DNA of 64,000 bases from Rhynchopus sp. YZ270_cl-10 (taxonomy: Eukaryota > Euglenozoa > Diplonemea > Diplonemida > Diplonemidae), in contig OZ037840.1 in assembly GCA_964035575.1 (NCBI GenBank), positions 1,116,001-1,180,000 of the forward strand, read 5' to 3'. The position numbers and the translations under genes were made by a program. The notes under the pieces were generated by a model, which saw only the letters and a program-made list of their open reading frames with translations, was not told where the DNA came from and did no database searches. Below, piece by piece: positions 59,410 through 64,000 of this stretch. Every line of letters begins with the position of its first letter. Position 1 is the first letter of the stretch.

Positions 59410-61940
59410 ATTTCATACATTGAAATCCCGGGGAGTCACGGGGAGTTTGGCAAAAAATCAAAAAAAACGAACTCCCCGTGAGTGTTTTTTTGGTTTCGAG
59501 AGTTTTCGAGAGTGTGTGTTTTTTTTTTTTTACGGAGAGTTTTCGCGATTAATCGCGACAAAATTCGCGATTAATCCCCGGGAGTAAAATCGCGATTTTT
59601 TGTAGCATTTTACCCCAAACACAACCGTGCACACCTGGTGCTATCCGCATCTGACCTGTGCCTACCTGGGCACACGTTCAGTCTACGTACTCACATTACA
59701 CCTACCGATTGATTCGCAAAATGCACCCACCACGACAGAGGGGTGATAAGCCTCGCGGCTTTAGGCGGCACAGTGGTGGCGGACATGAGCAAACGAGCCC
59801 ATAGGTCGATCACAAATGCGACGGGTTAATTCCGCGCTTGGGAATTATCCACACCTGTTTAAGATATAATTACGCTTAAATTACTCTGGGCGAAAAACGG
59901 TACACCATACCAGCAGGGAAGCATACCACCACATGTAAGCAGGGCTATTTTAAATATATGGGGATAAGGAACAAGAAAAGGGTGAAAACGGGTCGAGGCT
60001 TCCCGCCGCAGGCGGAAATTTTTAGATGCCGTGCACTTTTCCAGGTGGTTTGAAGAGTGATCTGACCATATTGTCCCAGTATAGTAGTACACCCAATAAA
60101 TCCATTGGAGAAGGACCATTGCACTTTTGACCACCACAGAATACATGTTGCCAGCCACACCACTAAAGTACAAAAACCCCCTCGGAACGTAGTGAGAGCT
60201 TGTGAAAAAATATCTCCCCGTCCATAGATGGCTCAGTTTTCGAGATTTTTTCATAAATTCGCGATTAATCGCAAATTTTTATTTTATAAATTGGAGAGTT
60301 TTCGAGAGTATTTTTTTTTAAATCGGGGAGTATTGGAGAGTTTTGGAGAGTTTTCGAGAGTTTTTCACAAACTCGCGATTAATCGCGAATTTTTTTTCTT
60401 TTTCTTTAATCGCTAAAATGGGGTGTCCCGGCGGTACCACACTAACACCCACTTACGCACACTTTCACCCCATTTCACCCCATTTCACCGAATTACACCC
60501 ACTTTCACCCCATTACACCCACTTACACCCACTTTCACCCCATTACGCCCCATTACACCCCATTACACATGAATTACAACGCCTTGGTGTTTTGGTCTTT
60601 ACTAAAGGGATGTGCGGACGACACCAAAAAAATTGAATTTTTTTGCGATATTTGGTGCTCCAAAAATTTGCCGGAACCGAAAATCGTGTAGTTTGGGGGT
60701 ATTGAGGCCAGAAAAAATTTGTGTGAATACATGAAAATATTCCTGATAGGGTGGCATTCGGCCAAAACATCAGCTGTTTTGGTCATTTTTGCCTTGTACA
60801 GTGCTGTGTACTGTGTACTGTGTACTGTGTACTGTGTACTGTGTACTGTGTACTGTGTACTGTGTACTGTGTACTGTGTACTGTGTACTGTGTACTGTGT
60901 ACTGTGTACTGTGTACTGTGTACTGTGTACTGTGTACTGTGTACTGTGTACTGTGTACTGTGTACTGTGTACTGTGTACTGTGTACTGTGTACTGTGTAC
61001 TGTGTACTGTGTACTGTGTACTGTGTACTGTGTACTGTGTACTGTGTACTGTGTACTGTGTACTGTGTACTGTGTACTGTGTACTGTGTACTGTGTACTG
61101 TGTACTGTGTACTGTGTACTGTGTACTGTGTACTGTGTACTGTGTACTGTGTACTGTGTACTGTGTACTGTGTACTGTGTACTGTGTACTGTGTACTGTG
61201 TACTGTGTACTGTGTACTGTGTACTGTGTACTGTGTACTGTGTACTGTGTACTGTGTACTGTGTACTGTGTACTGTGTACTGTGTACTGTGTACTGTGTA
61301 CTGTGTACTGTGTACTGTGTACTGTGTACTGTGTACTGTGTACTGTGTACTGTGTACTGTGTACTGTGTACTGTGTACTGTGTACTGTGTACTGTGTACT
61401 GTGTACTGTGTACTGTGTACTGTGTACTGTGTACTGTGTACTGTGTACTGTGTACTGTGTACTGTGTACTGTGTACTGTGTACTGTGTACTGTGTACTGT
61501 GTACTGTGTACTGTGTACTGTGTACTGTGTACTGTGTAGAAACACGGTAGAAACATGGGGAATCGGTTATGTAGCCACGCCAGTAAAAATTTAACACCGG
61601 TGGCACTGTACGCATAAGTGCATAGAAAAAATCGTAAAACAACGTGTAATCTGTGGTGGTCAAAAGTGCAAAATTCCTTCGGCAATGGTCAGCCAGGCAA
61701 ATTTATTTTTGCTCCACTCGCCAAAAAAAATTTTGTTGTCACCTTTTTTGGACTTTTCGTGTTGAAAAAACGGGGGGAAAACGCAAAAAAAGCAAAAAGT
61801 TTAAATTCCCTCCATTACACTCCATTACACCCCATTACGCCCCATTACACCTGAATTACGCCGTGCCCGGGACACCCCATAAAACTCTCGAAAACACCAG
61901 TGGAGAGTCTCCGCGACTCCCGGGGATTTCAATGTATGAT
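59410..61940. mobile_element. 2.5-kb foldback element enclosing a 7-bp satellite
   Basis: Left: CATACATTGAAATCCCGGGG then AGTC. Right: GACTCCCGGGGATTTCAATG then TATG. Further inward, GGGGTGTCCCGG (60420) faces CCGGGACACCCC (61867). Subterminal regions repeat GGAGAGTTTTCGAGAG and the palindrome CGCGATTAATCGCG on the left, and CCATTACACCC units on both sides (60425-60570; 61808-61850). It also contains a relative of 17750-18200 and the satellite at 60805-61538. No protein frame. Confidence 0.7.
60805..61538. repeat. Satellite array, 7-bp unit TGTACTG, ~105 copies
   Basis: 734 bp of essentially perfect head-to-tail TGTACTG. All six frames stay open because no phase contains a stop, which produces spurious frames of 250-320 codons on both strands (CTVYCVL and STQYTVH peptides). 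Homogeneity implies recent expansion. Confidence 0.97.
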
Positions 61941-61946
61941 ATTGGA

Positions 61947-62090
61947 GGTACCCTAACTGTTCGGTCCAATTCGGTGTAATTCGGTCCATTTCGTTTTTTT
62001 TTTTTTTTCGCAAAGGGAAATTTCCCCTTGTACCAGAAAAACCGAAAAAAACGAAATGAAAACCGAAAAAAACCGAAATGTTAGGGTACC
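61947..62090. mobile_element. MITE with GGTACCCTAAC ends, copy 2
   Basis: Same ends and interior as 13649-13771, with an extra ~21 bp of ACCGAAAA repeat. Directly adjacent to the foldback element on its left and the CAGATCTGG repeats on its right. Confidence 0.8.
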
Positions 62091-62093
62091 TTT

Positions 62094-62260
62094 TTTCACG
62101 GATGCTGCCAGATCTGGCCAGATCTCCAGATCTGGGCCTCCCAGATCTGGCCAGATCTGGAAATTTTTTTTTTTTTTTTGAAAAAAAAAATTTTCCCAGA
62201 CGTCCCAGATCTGGCCAGATCTGGCCAAATCTGGGAGATCTGGGACGTCTGGGAAAATTT
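62094..62260. repeat. CAGATCTGG inverted-repeat cluster
   Basis: Ten or more AGATCTGG/CCAGATCT words arranged as two arms (CACGGATGCTGCCAGATCTG ... CCCAGACGTCCCAGATCTGG) around an A/T hairpin. Related to 55757-55839. Confidence 0.75.
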
Positions 62261-62449
62261 TTTTTTCCAGGTACCCCAATGACATAACGAAGTATCGCTT
62301 GAAGTACCGTTCAATATACGTTGCTCGTGTGTGCAAGTTACGAAGTAGGACACACAAGGTATATCAAACGATAAATCAATCAGATAAACGTTACATCATT
62401 GGAAAATTGTTGGCACCGCCCCCTGTCTTCGTATTTATTACGTCGACAG

Positions 62450-62680
62450 GCCAAACAGCGTTGGGCTCAGAAGAAGCAGTGCAAAACACTGGGGATCAAC
62501 ATGAGAACCAACTCCCAACAACACAGGCTACCGAAGTAGCAGGTGGGGTGTTGCGGGTGTTTGGGGTGAAAGAAAATCGATTTTGGTAAGTTACAGCAGA
62601 AAATTCTTAAGTTTGCACAATTGAGAAGGGTGTTACCACTGCCTAATATTATTCGTACATGTGAACCGGTAAGGTCGAGA
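62450..62680. repeat. Inverted relative of the interior of the GTGCATAAGTCCG element
   Basis: AACATGAGAACCAACTCCCA and AGGCCAAACAGCGTTGGG are the complement of 23835-23905. Small open frames here (62299-62589) therefore most likely derive from repeat sequence. Confidence 0.6.
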
Positions 62681-62760
62681 AGGGTGGACACGGCATACAA
62701 GTACAAGTACAAGTAAGACGTACCTTCTACAAAGGCTGAATTCGCAATTCTTAAGGGATT

Positions 62761-63674
62761 GAATTCAGCCCCCACGTGGTGTTTTTGAGAAAATCATTCC
62801 ATGGTATACAGCTAATGGTTCCCGAAGAATGATTCGCCCCTCCTCGTTCATGCAAACTTAAGAAAATTCTGAAGTAACTACAACCTGGCGTGCGGGTACA
62901 GATGCATTGCTTTGTTCTTTCCTCAAAGTCATGTGTGATCTCTCGGGTCTGTACTAAAGTCAGTAATTCCCTGAGAGCATCGTAGGGTATGGTTTCTTTA
63001 CTCAAACCTCTGAAAAAAAAGCCCGGATTTTTCTTATCAACACAGCGGAGGAGAAAAAAAAAAATGCAAAAAAAAAAAACTAAAAACTCTCTTTTCAAGA
63101 CTGTTCTGGCTTTTTTTTTCATTCATTTTCCGTCCAATAATATACGATACACAACAGCTTCTCCCCATTCACACAGAGGGATAGTTTCGATCTCAAAAAA
63201 AAACTGCAAGGTGGCTTTTCTCTATCGCAAAACCCTCTCCCCCTTATCCCTTTATATCATCCCCAAAAACCCCCAAATTAGAATATCCCACCTAACCGAA
63301 CCGATCGATGTGTGTTTGCAACCTTTTTATTTTTTTTATTTTTCTTTGCTCTCAAACACGTCTGTGGAGCCACAAGGTGCCACCCCATTTGACTCCCTTC
63401 GACACTGGGCAACCTGCGTGGAGGGAATACTCGTCCAGCGAAAAGTCGGGGCGCATATCGTAGAATCGAAGAATTCAGCCCCCACGTGGTGTTTTTGAGA
63501 AAATCATTCCATGGTATACAGCTAATGGTTCCCGAAGAATGATTCGCCCCTCCTCGTTCATGCAAACTTAAGAAAATTCTGAAGTAACTACAACCTGGCG
63601 TGCGGGTACAGATGCATTGCTTTGTTCTTTCCTCAAAGTCATGTGTGATCTCTCGGGTCTGTACTAAAGTCAGT
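62761..63674. mobile_element. Element with ~205-bp terminal direct repeats (TRIM-like, non-coding)
   Basis: 62761-62966ish and 63475-63674 are almost identical direct repeats beginning GAATTCAGCCCCCACGTGG and ending GTACTAAAGTCAGT. They enclose ~500 bp without a protein frame. Size (~915 bp) and form fit a miniature terminal-repeat retrotransposon. Near identity of the repeats suggests a recent origin. No clear target duplication is seen. Confidence 0.6.
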
Positions 63675-64000
63675 GTTTAGATAAGCATCCACTTGACTCG
63701 TTCTAACAACCGTTGAAATCTAGAACAAAACAATACACTGCCCCTTCTCACACCAAGCCGCCATGCTTCAAGAGCATGCCCTGGGCAAAAATTACTCTGA
63801 CAAAAATTGGTTTTCTGGGGGAACGCAATATTTTCTTGTGCCTAGTCCTCCGCAAGAGCAGAGGACAGACTTTCCGGATCCCGAAGTCGAATTTCTTGCA
63901 CTAGCTATGCTCCCTGGATTAAATGGCTATAGCAGTGACTGACTAAGAGTTTCATAATAATTAGGGTGGTCTATGGGGGTGGGTTAATGGAAAAGTTGGT
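63675..64000. other. Gene-free end of window
   Basis: 63715-63820 is a relative of the repeat at 18070-18150 (GCCATGCTTCAAGAGCATGC). Nothing else is recognised. Confidence 0.6.

Noticed and set aside
59695-59850. tRNA-like stretch with GGTCGATCAC and GCGGCACAGTGGTGG
   Set aside because: No acceptor, D, anticodon and T stems can be laid out together; not a tRNA.
60719-61685. Open frames of 250-320 codons on both strands
   Set aside because: They are the stop-free readings of the perfect 7-bp satellite TGTACTG; every phase stays open, so length is not evidence of coding.
62299-62589. 96-codon plus-strand frame
   Set aside because: Much of it is the complement of a repeat body also found at 23835-23905, so it is most likely element sequence.

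Overview
The window is eukaryotic nuclear DNA. Long intronless reading frames of 850-1040 codons, with a GC-rich codon style, stand in AT-rich gene-poor DNA full of homopolymer T and A runs, foldback elements, MITEs and tandem arrays. A 71-bp piece of ordinary eukaryotic 18S rRNA sequence lies at 5643-5713. A unicellular protist is the best reading. The way PQSV/PKNL-type linkers join ectodomain to cyclase-like domain recalls receptor-cyclase families of free-living euglenozoans and other flagellates, but that placement rests on memory and is weak.

All confident genes are on the + strand and belong to two related families of single-polypeptide membrane receptors. Type 1 is a CACHE-like ectodomain between two membrane helices, then a HAMP-like linker and a divergent class III cyclase-like domain: 1-468 (C-terminal part only), 6835-9411 and 26180-28726. 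Type 2 is a signal peptide, a 5'-nucleotidase-like ectodomain, a Cys-rich collar, one membrane helix, a near-invariant linker, a Ser-rich hypervariable linker and a divergent cyclase-like domain: 30853-33918, 36685-39816 and 49717-52635. In type 2 both the metallophosphatase motifs and the cyclase catalytic residues look lost, while residues expected to hold a nucleotide base remain. I infer a family of non-catalytic nucleotide-sensing receptors.

The receptor cluster is recombining. A 232-bp tract is essentially identical in the three type 2 genes and acts as a hinge: 30853-33918 shares its ectodomain with 36685-39816 but its cytoplasmic domain with 49717-52635. The gene at 26180 sits behind the broken-off 5' end of a type 2 gene, with that gene's upstream region.

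Layout: 1-468 partial type 1 gene; 469-6834 repeats, short conserved motifs and the 18S fragment; 6835-9411 type 1 gene; 9412-25489 repeat-rich, with an 8-bp satellite, a direct-repeat-flanked element containing a ~305-bp tandem array, and one plausible small minus-strand gene at 14699-15181; 25490-28726 chimeric locus; 28727-30852 repeats and duplicated upstream region; 30853-33918 and 36685-39816 type 2 genes; 39817-49716 mostly nested foldback elements; 49717-52635 type 2 gene; 52636-64000 repeats, including a 2.5-kb foldback element carrying about 105 copies of a 7-bp unit.

Two short motifs, probably related, recur about 15 times in the non-coding DNA, always on the + strand and usually just before a pyrimidine tract. 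They are the best candidates for an undescribed transcription or RNA-processing signal.
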